Shown here: positions 44,347-53,009 of the stretch, piece after piece
How the letters are laid out: every line of letters starts with the position of its first letter
Position numbering within the stretch: position 1 is the stretch's first letter
Origin: Flavobacteriales bacterium UBA1694
Lineage (GTDB): Bacteria; Bacteroidota; Bacteroidia; Flavobacteriales; Weeksellaceae
DNA: 64,000 nt
NCBI GenBank assembly: GCA_002319955.1
Contig: DCJS01000029.1
Coordinates: 25,637 to 89,636, forward strand
Direction of reading: 5' to 3'
Notes under the pieces: generated by a model
Database searches by the model: none
Seen by the model: only the letters and a program-made list of their open reading frames with translations
Told to the model about the DNA's origin: nothing
Position numbers and translations under genes: made by a program

Positions 44347-44817
44347 ATGAAAAAACTACTCATTGTCATCCTTGTCGCTTTGGTATTCATTCAGTTTTTT
44401 AAAATTGACAAGACCAATCCACCCGTCACCCAAGGCATGGATTTTTTAGTGTCTAAACAAACCCCAGAGCCGATCGCCCAAAAAATCCGTAATTCTTGCT
44501 ACGACTGCCATAGCAATGAATCACGTTATCCTTGGTACGCAAACGTACAGCCCACGGCCTGGCTTTTAAAGAAACACATTGACGAGGCAAGAACCAAACT
44601 GAACTTCTCTGTTTTTGCGACCTACGACCCCAAACGTCAAGCCCATAAGTTGGAAGAGTCCATAGAAGAACTGCAAAACGGAAATATGCCTATGGAATCC
44701 TATCTTCTAGGGCATCCGGAAGCAAAATTCACCCCTGAGGAACTCACCATGGTTACCGACTACCTTAAAAAAGTCGAACTCGAAACCCGCCTCAAATACA
44801 ATTTACAAACCCCTTAA
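44347..44817 (+). CDS. Haem-binding domain (PF14376-type) protein
   Basis: A 156-residue protein with an N-terminal signal or anchor segment (KKLLIVILVALVFIQFF) and a C-x-x-C-H haem motif in NSCYDCHSNESRYPWYANVQ, the signature of the Haem_bd family. It should attach haem c in the periplasm. The redox partner is unknown. The DCC-family gene that follows 11 bases later suggests a small redox unit. Confidence 0.82.
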   Translation: MKKLLIVILVALVFIQFFKIDKTNPPVTQGMDFLVSKQTPEPIAQKIRNSCYDCHSNESRYPWYANVQPTAWLLKKHIDEARTKLNFSVFATYDPKRQAHKLEESIEELQNGNMPMESYLLGHPEAKFTPEELTMVTDYLKKVELETRLKYNLQTP

Positions 44818-44828
44818 TTAGAGAGTTC

Positions 44829-45230
44829 ATGGATCTGACCAAATACTACGTCCTGTACGATGGTGACTGCGGCCTATGCAATTTCTGGGTTCAATGGATT
44901 TTAAAGAAAGACCAAAAGAACCGGTTCTTATTTTCAGCCCTACAATCTGATTTCTCCCAGGCGTTTTTAAAAGAAAGAGGTTTGAATTCAGATGAACAAA
45001 GCACGCTATACCTCTGGAAACCTTCTGAGTTTTACCACACGAAATCAAGCGCCGTATTAGAAATCGCGAAAATACTAGGTGGCTCCTACGCGCTTTTAGC
45101 AAAAATAAATTTTCTCCCTAGAAGCTTTACTGATATTTTTTACGATAAGATCGCTAAAAACAGGAAAACCCTCTCTGGCGAACATTGCGTCGTGCCTACA
45201 AGCGAGCAAAGAAAGAAATTCATTGACTGA
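44829..45230 (+). CDS. DCC family thiol-disulfide oxidoreductase-like protein (DUF393)
   Basis: A 133-residue protein with the DCC signature YDGDCGLCNFWVQW near the N-terminus, including the CxxC pair, and KSSAVLEIAKILGG in the middle. DUF393 proteins have a thioredoxin-like fold and no established substrate. No signal peptide is visible. It is probably cotranscribed with the haem-binding protein. Confidence 0.85.
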   Translation: MDLTKYYVLYDGDCGLCNFWVQWILKKDQKNRFLFSALQSDFSQAFLKERGLNSDEQSTLYLWKPSEFYHTKSSAVLEIAKILGGSYALLAKINFLPRSFTDIFYDKIAKNRKTLSGEHCVVPTSEQRKKFID

Positions 45231-45252
45231 GAATTTTTAAGCTCTCAATCCC

Positions 45253-45260
45253 TATATTTG
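45253..45260 (+). promoter_or_regulatory. Predicted -7 element of the DUF4290-murA operon
   Basis: TATATTTG lies only five bases before the ATG at 45266, so the transcript would start at or very near the start codon. No -33 TTTG at the usual distance is seen. Confidence 0.45.
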
Positions 45261-45265
45261 CACCC

Positions 45266-45925
45266 ATGGAATACAATACTGATAGAACCCAGCTTCATAT
45301 GCCCGAGTACGGCCGACTTATTCAACAACTGGTCGAACGCTGCAAAGAGCTACCTACCAAGGAGGAGCGAAATGAAATGTGCCACGCCATCGTGGACTTT
45401 ATGGGTCAGAGAAATCCGACTTTACGAGACGAAGAAAACTACCGACATAAACTTTGGGACCACCTGTTCATTTTGGCAAACTTTGATTTAGACGTGGATT
45501 CTCCCTACCCGATCCCGACGAAGGACCAGCGAATGACCGAGCCAAAGAAACTGGACTACCCCGTTCTTCAAGGCGAATTCAAGTTTTACGGCAAAAGCAT
45601 TCTTCAACTCATCGAAATGGCGATTGAGCTCGAAGAGGGCGAGGAAAAAGAGGCCTTGATAGAGGTCATTGCCAACAACATGAAAAAATCATACAACATC
45701 TATAACAAAGAACACGTAACGGATGATGTCATTTTTCGCCATTTAAAAGAGCTCTCAAAGGACCGTCTTGATTTAACGAGCATTGAGTCGTTAGAAAAAA
45801 GTAAAATCTATTACTCGACCTCACGAAACAAAAATCAAAACCAAAACCAAAAGTATCCAGGCTCAAGCGACCACAACAATCGCAACCGCCAAAAAAACCA
45901 ACAAAATAAAAACAGAAAAAAATAA
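45266..45925 (+). CDS. DUF4290 family protein
   Basis: A 219-residue Bacteroidota-specific protein of unknown function. Residues 1-175 are helical with conserved ERNEMCHAIVDFMGQRNP, YRHKLWDHLFILANF and LDYPVLQGEFKFYGKSI. The last 30 residues are rich in Asn, Gln, Lys and Arg (QNQNQKYPGSSDHNN) and probably disordered. Its stop codon TAA shares one base with the murA start, and this DUF4290-murA pairing recurs in the phylum as I recall, suggesting a link to cell-wall synthesis or its control. Confidence 0.8.
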   Translation: MEYNTDRTQLHMPEYGRLIQQLVERCKELPTKEERNEMCHAIVDFMGQRNPTLRDEENYRHKLWDHLFILANFDLDVDSPYPIPTKDQRMTEPKKLDYPVLQGEFKFYGKSILQLIEMAIELEEGEEKEALIEVIANNMKKSYNIYNKEHVTDDVIFRHLKELSKDRLDLTSIESLEKSKIYYSTSRNKNQNQNQKYPGSSDHNNRNRQKNQQNKNRKK

Positions 45926-47232
45926 TGAGCGGGACGTTTGAAATTAGAGGAGGTAAAAAACTCTCCGGTGAAATCATTCCACAAGGTGCTAAAAACGAAG
46001 CCCTTCAAATCCTGTGCGCCGTACTTTTGAGCGACAGTGAAATCCGTATAAAAAATATCCCAGACATTCATGATGTAAACCGTCTTATTGAAATCTTAGG
46101 CGATTTTGGTGTGAAGATCAAAAAGAATGGGCAAGGCGATTACACGTTTCAAGCGGATGAGATCAATTTTGATTACATTAAATCCGAAGAATTTAAGAAA
46201 GACAGTGCCCGACTAAGAGGTTCAATCATGCTTTTAGGACCGATGCTAGCCCGTTTTGGAGAGGCCTACATGCCCACGCCAGGAGGCGATAAAATTGGAC
46301 GCCGCCGCCTCGATACTCACTTCCAAGGACTTGTGGAATTGGGCGCGGAATTTCATTACGATGAAACCGAGGGCTTCTATAGTTTAAGTGCTAAGGAACT
46401 TAAAGGGACCTACATGCTACTGGAAGAGGCCTCCGTCACAGGGACCGCCAACATTCTATTGGCCGCTGTTTTAGCAAAAGGCACTACACGAATCTATAAC
46501 GCAGCGTGCGAGCCTTACTTGCAGCAGCTTTGCAAAATGCTTAACCGCATGGGCGCCAAAATATCTGGAATCGGTTCAAACCTATTAACGATCGAAGGCG
46601 TTAGCAGTCTTCATGGCACGGAGCACACGATGCTTCCTGACATGGTTGAAATCGGTTCATGGATTGGTCTGGCTGCGATGACTAAGTCTGAAATCACCAT
46701 CAAAAATGTGCAGTGGTCTGAGCTCGGTCTAATTCCAAACACATTTAGAAAACTGGGAATTCAACTTGAGCGTAGCGGTGAGGACATTTTAGTTCCAGCC
46801 CAGGAGCAATACAAAATTTCTAAGTTTATTGACGGCTCTATACTAACTGTTTCTGATGCCCCATGGCCAGGATTTACGCCCGATTTACTTTCAATCATTT
46901 TGGTCGTTGCGACTCAGGCGAAAGGCACCGTGTTAATCCACCAAAAAATGTTTGAGTCTAGACTGTTCTTCGTTGATAAACTAATCGACATGGGCGCACA
47001 GATTATTCTTTGCGATCCCCATAGAGCCACTGTCGTAGGACTTAACCACGAATCTCCCCTTAGAGGAACCACCATGGTTTCGCCTGACATTCGGGCGGGT
47101 AACGCCCTTTTAATTGCCGCCTTAAGTGCGGAGGGGAAATCCACCATTCATAATATTGAACAAATTGATCGTGGCTATGAAAACATCGACACAAGGCTAA
47201 GAGCGATTGGTGCCGATATTGTACGCCTTTAA
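45925..47232 (+). CDS. murA: UDP-N-acetylglucosamine 1-carboxyvinyltransferase with Asp at the catalytic Cys position
   Basis: A 435-residue enzyme that adds enolpyruvate from PEP to UDP-GlcNAc, the first committed step of peptidoglycan synthesis. GGKKLSGEIIPQGAKNEALQ at the N-terminus, LGPMLARFGEAYMPTPGG and RRRLDTHFQGL are standard motifs. In the active-site loop, where E. coli has Cys115 (PGGCAIG), this protein has D122 (PGGDKIG). That substitution is known from fosfomycin-insensitive MurA enzymes of other phyla. The start codon overlaps the DUF4290 stop by one base. Confidence 0.95.
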   Translation: MSGTFEIRGGKKLSGEIIPQGAKNEALQILCAVLLSDSEIRIKNIPDIHDVNRLIEILGDFGVKIKKNGQGDYTFQADEINFDYIKSEEFKKDSARLRGSIMLLGPMLARFGEAYMPTPGGDKIGRRRLDTHFQGLVELGAEFHYDETEGFYSLSAKELKGTYMLLEEASVTGTANILLAAVLAKGTTRIYNAACEPYLQQLCKMLNRMGAKISGIGSNLLTIEGVSSLHGTEHTMLPDMVEIGSWIGLAAMTKSEITIKNVQWSELGLIPNTFRKLGIQLERSGEDILVPAQEQYKISKFIDGSILTVSDAPWPGFTPDLLSIILVVATQAKGTVLIHQKMFESRLFFVDKLIDMGAQIILCDPHRATVVGLNHESPLRGTTMVSPDIRAGNALLIAALSAEGKSTIHNIEQIDRGYENIDTRLRAIGADIVRL

Positions 47233-47252
47233 ATCATTTTTTCAACTCATGC

Positions 47253-47289
47253 AAAACCTGCACTTGGCTCCTAGCCTTGTGCAGGTTTT
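47253..47289. terminator. Terminator between murA and the DUF1801 gene
   Basis: An 11-bp stem AAAACCTGCAC/GTGCAGGTTTT with a 15-base loop, followed by ATTTTT. The right arm reaches the stop codon of the convergent gene. Confidence 0.75.
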
Positions 47290-47779
47290 ATTTTTCACTA
47301 TTCTTTGAAAAGCTCTTCTCATAAAGTGCCACCCATTGACTTGGACTATACTTCTGGGCAAGCTCTTCTAAAAGCCCGTAAGGAATCGCTTCGAGTTTCT
47401 TAAACCGAACGCAGGACTTTCCCATATCTAATTTATAGGGACTGTGAAGCGGATAAGCCTCTTGAAACCACTCAAGAGTTTGAGAATCGGCATAAATGCC
47501 CATATGGTAAAGAGCCATGAAGTTCTTCTGAGAAGCAATTGAAATAAAAGGAAGTGGCTCGCCCTTTTTACAGTGGTACCCCGCAGGATACAGACTTAAG
47601 GGAACGCAAAAGGTTGGAAGCCCATAAGAGAGTCGGAATTCAAATCCCGAGGGCAAATTTGAGTCAATGGCTTTGAGCATGTTCTCAAAAGGTAGTTTGC
47701 GCTCTTCTGGAAGGGCCTCATAGTAGGTCTGAATTTCATCAGAAATTGGTCCATTATACTTCAAACTCATGTCAATCAC
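47288..47779 (-). CDS. DUF1801 (YdhG-like) family protein
   Basis: A 163-residue soluble protein. The pattern EIQTYYEALPEERKLPFENML, FEFRLSYGLPTFCVPL and FISIASQKNFMALYHMG is typical of the DUF1801/YdhG family, which has a frataxin-unrelated fold and is sometimes annotated as an iron chaperone without strong support. Alternative start ATG at 47770 (MSLKYNGPIS) is equally possible. It is single and flanked by convergent murA and the divergent aminotransferase gene. Confidence 0.75.
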   Translation of the reverse strand: MIDMSLKYNGPISDEIQTYYEALPEERKLPFENMLKAIDSNLPSGFEFRLSYGLPTFCVPLSLYPAGYHCKKGEPLPFISIASQKNFMALYHMGIYADSQTLEWFQEAYPLHSPYKLDMGKSCVRFKKLEAIPYGLLEELAQKYSPSQWVALYEKSFSKNSEK

Positions 47780-47956
47780 TATTTATAATTTCTAATAGAG
47801 CTCAATTTACCTCAAAAATAACATTCTATGTTCAAAATAGAAGAATTTAAATTGAATTCACCACTGTTCTATACTAAAGCAAGGGAGTAGATTACACTTA
47901 AATTCACAAGGCAAAATTGAAGTATTTTCATTAATTTCGCACAAAAGTAATTTGTT

Positions 47957-49162
47957 ATGCCTACCATCTCTAAAAGAGCTCAATTGATGCCGGCTTCTCC
48001 GGTACGAAAATTAGTCCCTTTCGCTACTGAGGCGAAAGCGAAAGGAATCAAAGTGTTCCATCTTAATATTGGACAACCAGACATTCCGACCCCTCAAACG
48101 GCTCTGGATGCAATTAAAGAAAATGATCTAAAAATTTACGAATACGCCCTATCGGAGGGGAATATTGAATACCGCGAGGCTCTGAAAACCTACTACCATT
48201 CCTTAGGATTCACAGACCTCACGACGAATAATTTCATTGTGACAAACGGCGGATCCGAAGCGCTGAATTTCGCCATTTCGACGCTGTGCGACGAAGGCGA
48301 TGAAGTCATCATTCCAGAACCGTATTACGCCAATTACAATGGATTCACTTCAACATTTAATGTCAATGTAGTAGCCATTGCTTCAAGCATAGAAACCGGA
48401 TTCTCACTTCCACCAATGGAGGATTTCGAAAAGAAAATAACTTCCAAAACCAAGGCAATCATTCTTTGCAACCCTGGAAACCCGACGGGCTACCTTTACA
48501 CAAAGGAAGAGCTTCAAAAGTTAGCCAAAATTGCTCTAAAACACGACATCGTCATTATTTCCGATGAAGTCTATAGAGAATATGTTTACGACGGTGAAAA
48601 AGCTGTTTCAATTTTAGAATTTCCTGAACTTAAGGATCACGCGATAGTCATTGATTCAGAATCCAAGCGCTACTCCATGTGTGGGGCACGTATTGGGTGT
48701 TTGATTACACGTTCCAAGGCGATTCACCAGGCTGCCATGCTATTTGCACAGGCCCGACTTAGCCCAGTGCTTTTAGGTCAAATTGCCGCAACAGCAGCCC
48801 ATAAAGATGATCAGGCGTATATCCTTAGTGTGAGAGAAGAATACACGAAGAGAAGAAATTTACTCGTCGAACTTCTAAACGCCATTCCGGGAGTCTACTG
48901 CCCTAAACCGAAAGGGGCGTTCTACTGTGTGGCACAGCTACCTGTGGACGACACCGAAGAGTTTGCCCAGTGGATGCTAGAGCATTTTGAGCACAATGGC
49001 GAAACGGTCATGGTCGCTCCTGCAGGCGGATTCTATAGTGATCCTGAACTTGGAAAAAAACAAGTGCGTATCGCTTATGTTCTTAACGAAGAGGATTTAA
49101 AGCGAAGCGTCGAGTTACTTGAAAAAGCTATCAGCGCTTACCGACAAGTCAAAGACCTATAA
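47957..49162 (+). CDS. Pyridoxal-phosphate-dependent aminotransferase (class I/II)
   Basis: A 401-residue enzyme of the aspartate aminotransferase superfamily. The cofactor lysine is K237 in DSESKRYSMCGARIG, and the PLP-binding NPGNPTGYL, IISDEVYREYVYDG and final RIAYVLNEE arginine motif are present. Substrate specificity (aspartate or another amino acid) is not determined by these motifs. The SKRYSMCG form is the version common in Bacteroidota. A 14-bp hairpin terminator follows, so it is a single gene. Confidence 0.88.
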   Translation: MPTISKRAQLMPASPVRKLVPFATEAKAKGIKVFHLNIGQPDIPTPQTALDAIKENDLKIYEYALSEGNIEYREALKTYYHSLGFTDLTTNNFIVTNGGSEALNFAISTLCDEGDEVIIPEPYYANYNGFTSTFNVNVVAIASSIETGFSLPPMEDFEKKITSKTKAIILCNPGNPTGYLYTKEELQKLAKIALKHDIVIISDEVYREYVYDGEKAVSILEFPELKDHAIVIDSESKRYSMCGARIGCLITRSKAIHQAAMLFAQARLSPVLLGQIAATAAHKDDQAYILSVREEYTKRRNLLVELLNAIPGVYCPKPKGAFYCVAQLPVDDTEEFAQWMLEHFEHNGETVMVAPAGGFYSDPELGKKQVRIAYVLNEEDLKRSVELLEKAISAYRQVKDL

Positions 49163-49171
49163 AAACACTTT

Positions 49172-49202
49172 AACCGCAAGGCCTGTAGCAGGCCTTGCGG
49201 TT
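49172..49202 (+). terminator. Terminator after the aminotransferase gene
   Basis: Perfect 14-bp stem (AACCGCAAGGCCTG and complement) with a 3-base loop, followed by TTATTTTTT. Confidence 0.9.
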
Positions 49203-49253
49203 TTATTTTTTCGTTAATTTGCCTAGCCTACTACCCCTTTTAATGTGCCACTT

Positions 49254-50291
49254 ATGACTGTACACGAATTTCATCCTCTAAAAGCATTCAACACCTTTGG
49301 CGTTGAGGCCGATGCGCGGTACTTTGTGCGCGTGACATCCCTCGAGGAGCTTAAAGAAGCCTTGGAATTAAACCAAAGACTACAAACTCAGACGCCGGGC
49401 CTTGAAGTGCCGCTGTTTCTAGGACAAGGGAGTAATATTCTTTTCACCAAAGACTACAAGGGGCTGGTGATAAAATTAGACTTAAAAGGTATTGAAATTG
49501 AGTTTGTAAACGAAAGTGAAGTGCTCGTTTCAGCTATGGCAGGCGAAAACTGGCATGAATTTGTCCTTTTCACTCTGAGTAAAAATTTTGGCGGCCTTGA
49601 AAACCTCTCCTTAATACCCGGTAATGTGGGAACCTCTCCAATGCAAAACATAGGGGCCTACGGGACTGAAATAAAAGATGTCTTTGAAAGCTGCACTGCC
49701 CTGAATTTACAAACTCGGGAACTCGAAAAATTCTCATTGGACCAGGCTCAGTTTGGGTACCGAGAGTCCTTTTTCAAGCGAGAAGGCAAAGGAAACTACG
49801 CCTTAGTGCAGGTTTGTTTTAGACTCACAACCAAAGACCACAATCTAAAAACCGACTACGGTGCCATTACAACCGAGCTCGAGGTGATGGGAATAAAAAA
49901 ACCCACCATCAAAGACGTTTCAAATGCGGTCATTGCGATTCGCCAAAGCAAACTTCCAGATCCCCAGAAGTTAGGAAACGCCGGGAGCTTTTTTAAGAAT
50001 CCCACCGTGTCGCAGTCCGAGTTTGACACCCTACAAGCCAAGTTCCCAGAGCTTCCGCACTACCCCACTCCAAAGGGTCAAAAAATCCCCGCAGCCTACC
50101 TTATTGAACAATGTGGTTGGAAAGGAAAACAAATTGGAAATGCCGCTTCACACGCCACCCAAGCTCTGGTTTTAGTTAACAAAACGGGAAAAGCAAGCGG
50201 TAAAGAACTCTTTGATTTTTCTGGGCTGATTATTCAAAGTGTCCATAGCACTTATGGAATCACCTTAGAGCGGGAGGTTAACATCGTGTGA
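49254..50291 (+). CDS. murB: UDP-N-acetylenolpyruvoylglucosamine reductase
   Basis: A 345-residue FAD enzyme that reduces the MurA product to UDP-N-acetylmuramate. FLGQGSNILF binds the flavin phosphates; SLIPGNVGTSPMQNIGAYG is the family signature; S245 in GNAGSFFKNP donates the proton; and the C-terminal TLEREVNIV holds the conserved Glu. A GTG at 49245 could extend it by three codons, but ATG 49254 (MTVHEFHPLKAFNTFGV) fits the family. It is not contiguous with murA. Confidence 0.95.
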   Translation: MTVHEFHPLKAFNTFGVEADARYFVRVTSLEELKEALELNQRLQTQTPGLEVPLFLGQGSNILFTKDYKGLVIKLDLKGIEIEFVNESEVLVSAMAGENWHEFVLFTLSKNFGGLENLSLIPGNVGTSPMQNIGAYGTEIKDVFESCTALNLQTRELEKFSLDQAQFGYRESFFKREGKGNYALVQVCFRLTTKDHNLKTDYGAITTELEVMGIKKPTIKDVSNAVIAIRQSKLPDPQKLGNAGSFFKNPTVSQSEFDTLQAKFPELPHYPTPKGQKIPAAYLIEQCGWKGKQIGNAASHATQALVLVNKTGKASGKELFDFSGLIIQSVHSTYGITLEREVNIV

Positions 50292-50384
50292 GAACTTGAA
50301 ATTCACAAGAGCCTTGAATTTATCTCAGTCCCAGACTGAGAATCTAAATTTAAAGCCCTATTTTTGCTTTAAGCAAATTCTTCT

Positions 50385-52016
50385 ATGAAATACCTGTTTC
50401 TCAGCCTTCTTAGCGCGGTACTTCTTGCGCTGTCCTGGCCAACCTACGGCATTCCTTTTTTTCTGTTCTTTGCCCTGGTGCCTCTGCTCGTGATGGAACA
50501 CGATCTAAGTAAATTTTCAAAAAGTAAAAATAAAGCATGGCGTATTTTCGCTCTCGCTTACCTTAGCTTTTTAATATGGAACATTGTGACCACTGGATGG
50601 CTGTACGGTTCGCTTAATCCAGACGGAAGCCACTCCCTACTTGCGGTCGTGATTCCGGTGCTAGCGAACTCACTACTCTACGCCTGCGTATTTATACTCT
50701 ACCACCACTACAAACGCATTCAAGGCACGTATTGGGGACTGGTGTTTTTCGTCGCCATTTGGATGGCCTTTGAAAAATTGCATCTGAATTGGGAATTAAC
50801 CTGGCCATGGTTAAATCTTGGAAACGCATTTTCAGAGTACCCAAAACTCATTCAGTGGTATGATACCTTGGGAGCTACCGGAGGGAGCTTCTGGATTCTA
50901 CTTCTCAACGTCTTTGGCTTCTATACCCTCAGAGTATGGCAAACTGAGCGAAAGCAAAAAGCCCTTCTAAAAAATAGTTCCGTCTTACTGGCGGGAATAT
51001 TAGTTCCTATGGGAATATCCTTAATTCAATACACTACCTTTAATGAAAAACCTAGTGGTGAGGTAAGTGTCCTACTGCTTCAGCCGGACTTAAACCCCTA
51101 CACGGAAAAATACAGCAAAGATTCCTTAACCATACTTTCGGAACTCTTAGAACTTGCCGATACCCATTCAACAGGGAAAATAGACATCTACATTGCGCCA
51201 GAGACGGCCCTGCCTGGAAGTGGCTCCATTTCTGAGACTGGATTTGAGCACAGCACGATTCTAAATGGTGTTAAACAGTTCTTAGCAAACCATCCAGGCT
51301 CAGTATTTTCGACAGGCATTTCCTCACACCGATTTTTCTCCCCCGAAGAAACAGCGCCCAAAAACGCCTATCAAACCTCGCAAGGACTCTATGTGGAAAG
51401 CTACAACACCGCCGTACAATTGGATCCAAAAAATGCTATTCAGACGTACCACAAAGCGAAGCTCGTCCCGGGCGTTGAGATTTTCCCCTACATGGGAATC
51501 TTAAAACCCCTACTTGGTGATGCAATGCTTAATTTTGGTGGAGCCGTCGCCTCGCTAGGAACAGATTCACAGCGCGCGGTCTTTACAAATCCTTATAATT
51601 CTGCTAAACTAGCGCCAATCATCTGCTATGAAAGTATCTACGGTGAGTTTACAACCGACTACGTGAAAAAAGGGGCGAATCTCTTAGCCATCATGACCAA
51701 CGACAGTTGGTGGGGCGTCTCCAATGGTCATAAACAACTCCTTTCCTACGCAAGACTTCGTGCGATTGAAAACCGCCGTGAAATTGCCCGCTCCGCGAAC
51801 AGTGGCATCTCAGCGCACATCGATGCGCGTGGAGAGATTGTTAGCGACACGTTTTATGGTGACCAAACCGCGCTCTACGCGAAGGTAAACCTATACGAGA
51901 ATCTAACGTTTTACACGCGCACAGGCGATCTGCTTACGCGGCTCTCCATATTCACCTTAGGGTTTTTAGTGTGTTACACTTTAATTAAAAAAATACAGAA
52001 TCGAAAAAAAGCCTAA
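50385..52016 (+). CDS. lnt: Apolipoprotein N-acyltransferase
   Basis: A 543-residue inner-membrane enzyme that N-acylates the lipoprotein N-terminal cysteine. Residues about 1-215 hold six to seven membrane helices; residues about 220-510 form a nitrilase-type domain with the catalytic E273 (APETALPG), K357 (YHKAKLVPG) and C414 (ICYESIYGE); a final helix ends the protein. All three catalytic residues are in place. A -7 motif TATTTTTG at 50359-50366 lies just upstream. It fits with the several lipoproteins encoded in this window. Confidence 0.92.
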   Translation: MKYLFLSLLSAVLLALSWPTYGIPFFLFFALVPLLVMEHDLSKFSKSKNKAWRIFALAYLSFLIWNIVTTGWLYGSLNPDGSHSLLAVVIPVLANSLLYACVFILYHHYKRIQGTYWGLVFFVAIWMAFEKLHLNWELTWPWLNLGNAFSEYPKLIQWYDTLGATGGSFWILLLNVFGFYTLRVWQTERKQKALLKNSSVLLAGILVPMGISLIQYTTFNEKPSGEVSVLLLQPDLNPYTEKYSKDSLTILSELLELADTHSTGKIDIYIAPETALPGSGSISETGFEHSTILNGVKQFLANHPGSVFSTGISSHRFFSPEETAPKNAYQTSQGLYVESYNTAVQLDPKNAIQTYHKAKLVPGVEIFPYMGILKPLLGDAMLNFGGAVASLGTDSQRAVFTNPYNSAKLAPIICYESIYGEFTTDYVKKGANLLAIMTNDSWWGVSNGHKQLLSYARLRAIENRREIARSANSGISAHIDARGEIVSDTFYGDQTALYAKVNLYENLTFYTRTGDLLTRLSIFTLGFLVCYTLIKKIQNRKKA

Positions 52017-52215
52017 CCTGCCAATGAGGATCTTTAGGCAAGCCACCCCAAAATAAACCTGAGCCCAAGAGTTATTTTGGTTTCTAAAATTACGGTCTGA
52101 GCAAAAATTAGTATCTTTGCACCCTTAAGAGTGAAGTCCCCCTATTTTGCGTTCTCCCAAGGTCAAATTACCCTTACTTTCGCACGCAACTATTTGAAAA
52201 TAAATTTCAAAAACA

Positions 52216-52247
52216 TTTGGAGGTACCAGAAATTAATCCTAATTTTG
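52216..52247 (+). promoter_or_regulatory. Predicted promoter of the rpmB-rpmG-DUF4295 cluster
   Basis: TTTG (52216-52219) and TAATTTTG (52240-52247) are exactly 20 bases apart, a full match to the Bacteroidota consensus. A second -7-like TATCTTTG lies at 52112-52119 without a good -33. These two account for most of the signal in the 270-base gap after lnt; I see no other structure in it. Confidence 0.7.
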
Positions 52248-52286
52248 CACACTCAAATAATAAAGTCGTAAAAAGAACATCGAGAT

Positions 52287-52526
52287 ATGTCAAGAATTTG
52301 CCAAATAACAGGAAAGCGTGCAATGGTTGGTAACAACGTTTCCCACGCTCATAACAAAACGAAAAGACGTTTTGAAATCAATTTATTGGAGAAGAAATTT
52401 CATCTTCCAGAAACGAATGAAAGCATTACGCTGAAAATTTCTGCACACGGACTTAGAATTATCAACAAAATCGGAATTGAAGAGGCAGTTGAAAGAGGAA
52501 AAAGAAACGGACTTATTAAAAAATAA
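52287..52526 (+). CDS. rpmB: 50S ribosomal protein L28
   Basis: A 79-residue basic protein with the L28 N-terminus MSRICQITGKRAMVGNNVSH and AHNKTKRRFEINL, a standard component of the large subunit. It is the first gene of a three-gene ribosomal cluster with rpmG 5 bases downstream. Confidence 0.97.
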   Translation: MSRICQITGKRAMVGNNVSHAHNKTKRRFEINLLEKKFHLPETNESITLKISAHGLRIINKIGIEEAVERGKRNGLIKK

Positions 52527-52531
52527 CAGCA

Positions 52532-52714
52532 ATGGCAAAAAAAGGTAACAGAGTTCAAGTAATTCTTGAGTGCACTGAGCACAAAGAAACTGGCATGGCT
52601 GGGATGAGCAGATACATCACAACCAAAAATAAAAAGAACACGACAGAAAGACTGGAGCTGAAAAAATTCAATCCGGTTCTTAAAAAGTATACGGTTCACA
52701 AAGAAATTAAGTAA
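52532..52714 (+). CDS. rpmG: 50S ribosomal protein L33
   Basis: A 60-residue L33 with MAKKGNRVQVILECTEHKE and YITTKNKKNTTERLELKKF. Only one cysteine remains (C14), so this is the zinc-free C-minus form. It lies between rpmB and a DUF4295 gene. Confidence 0.96.
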   Translation: MAKKGNRVQVILECTEHKETGMAGMSRYITTKNKKNTTERLELKKFNPVLKKYTVHKEIK

Positions 52715-52736
52715 CCATTTTTAAAGAATATTTACA

Positions 52737-52889
52737 ATGGCAAAAAAAGTAGTAGCATCCCTAAAGGACGGATCGTCTAAGAAATTAACGAAAGTGGTGA
52801 AAATGGTAAAGTCTCCTAAAACCGGAGCTTATATTTTCGAAGAAAGAGTAATGAGTGCGGACGATGTGGACGCGTTTCTTAAGAAATAA
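52737..52889 (+). CDS. DUF4295 family small basic protein
   Basis: A 50-residue protein beginning MAKKVVASLKDGSSKKLTKV and ending in DDVDAFLKK. It is highly basic in its first half. DUF4295 is confined to Bacteroidota and is regularly encoded directly after rpmB and rpmG, as here (22-base gap), which suggests a phylum-specific ribosomal or ribosome-associated protein. A hairpin terminator follows 24 bases after the stop. Confidence 0.88.
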   Translation: MAKKVVASLKDGSSKKLTKVVKMVKSPKTGAYIFEERVMSADDVDAFLKK

Positions 52890-52913
52890 GACCCTCACAC
52901 TCTAGACAATACT

Positions 52914-52939
52914 AAAACTACCCAATTTTGGGTGGTTTT
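52914..52939 (+). terminator. Terminator of the ribosomal protein cluster
   Basis: A stem AAAACTACCCA pairing with TGGGTGGTTTT (one G-T pair) followed by a T-run. The ftsY promoter -7 (TATCTTTG, 52947-52954) lies directly after it. Confidence 0.8.
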
Positions 52940-53009
52940 TTTGTTTTATCTTTGTACCAAGGGGCCTAGAGCCCTTCATTGAAAATGAAATCCCGTTACA
53001 CCTTACTGC

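Noticed and set aside
47828..47890. Twenty-codon ORF (MFKIEEFKLNS) in the gap before the aminotransferase gene
   Set aside because: Too short, with no ribosome-binding or conservation evidence; likely chance.
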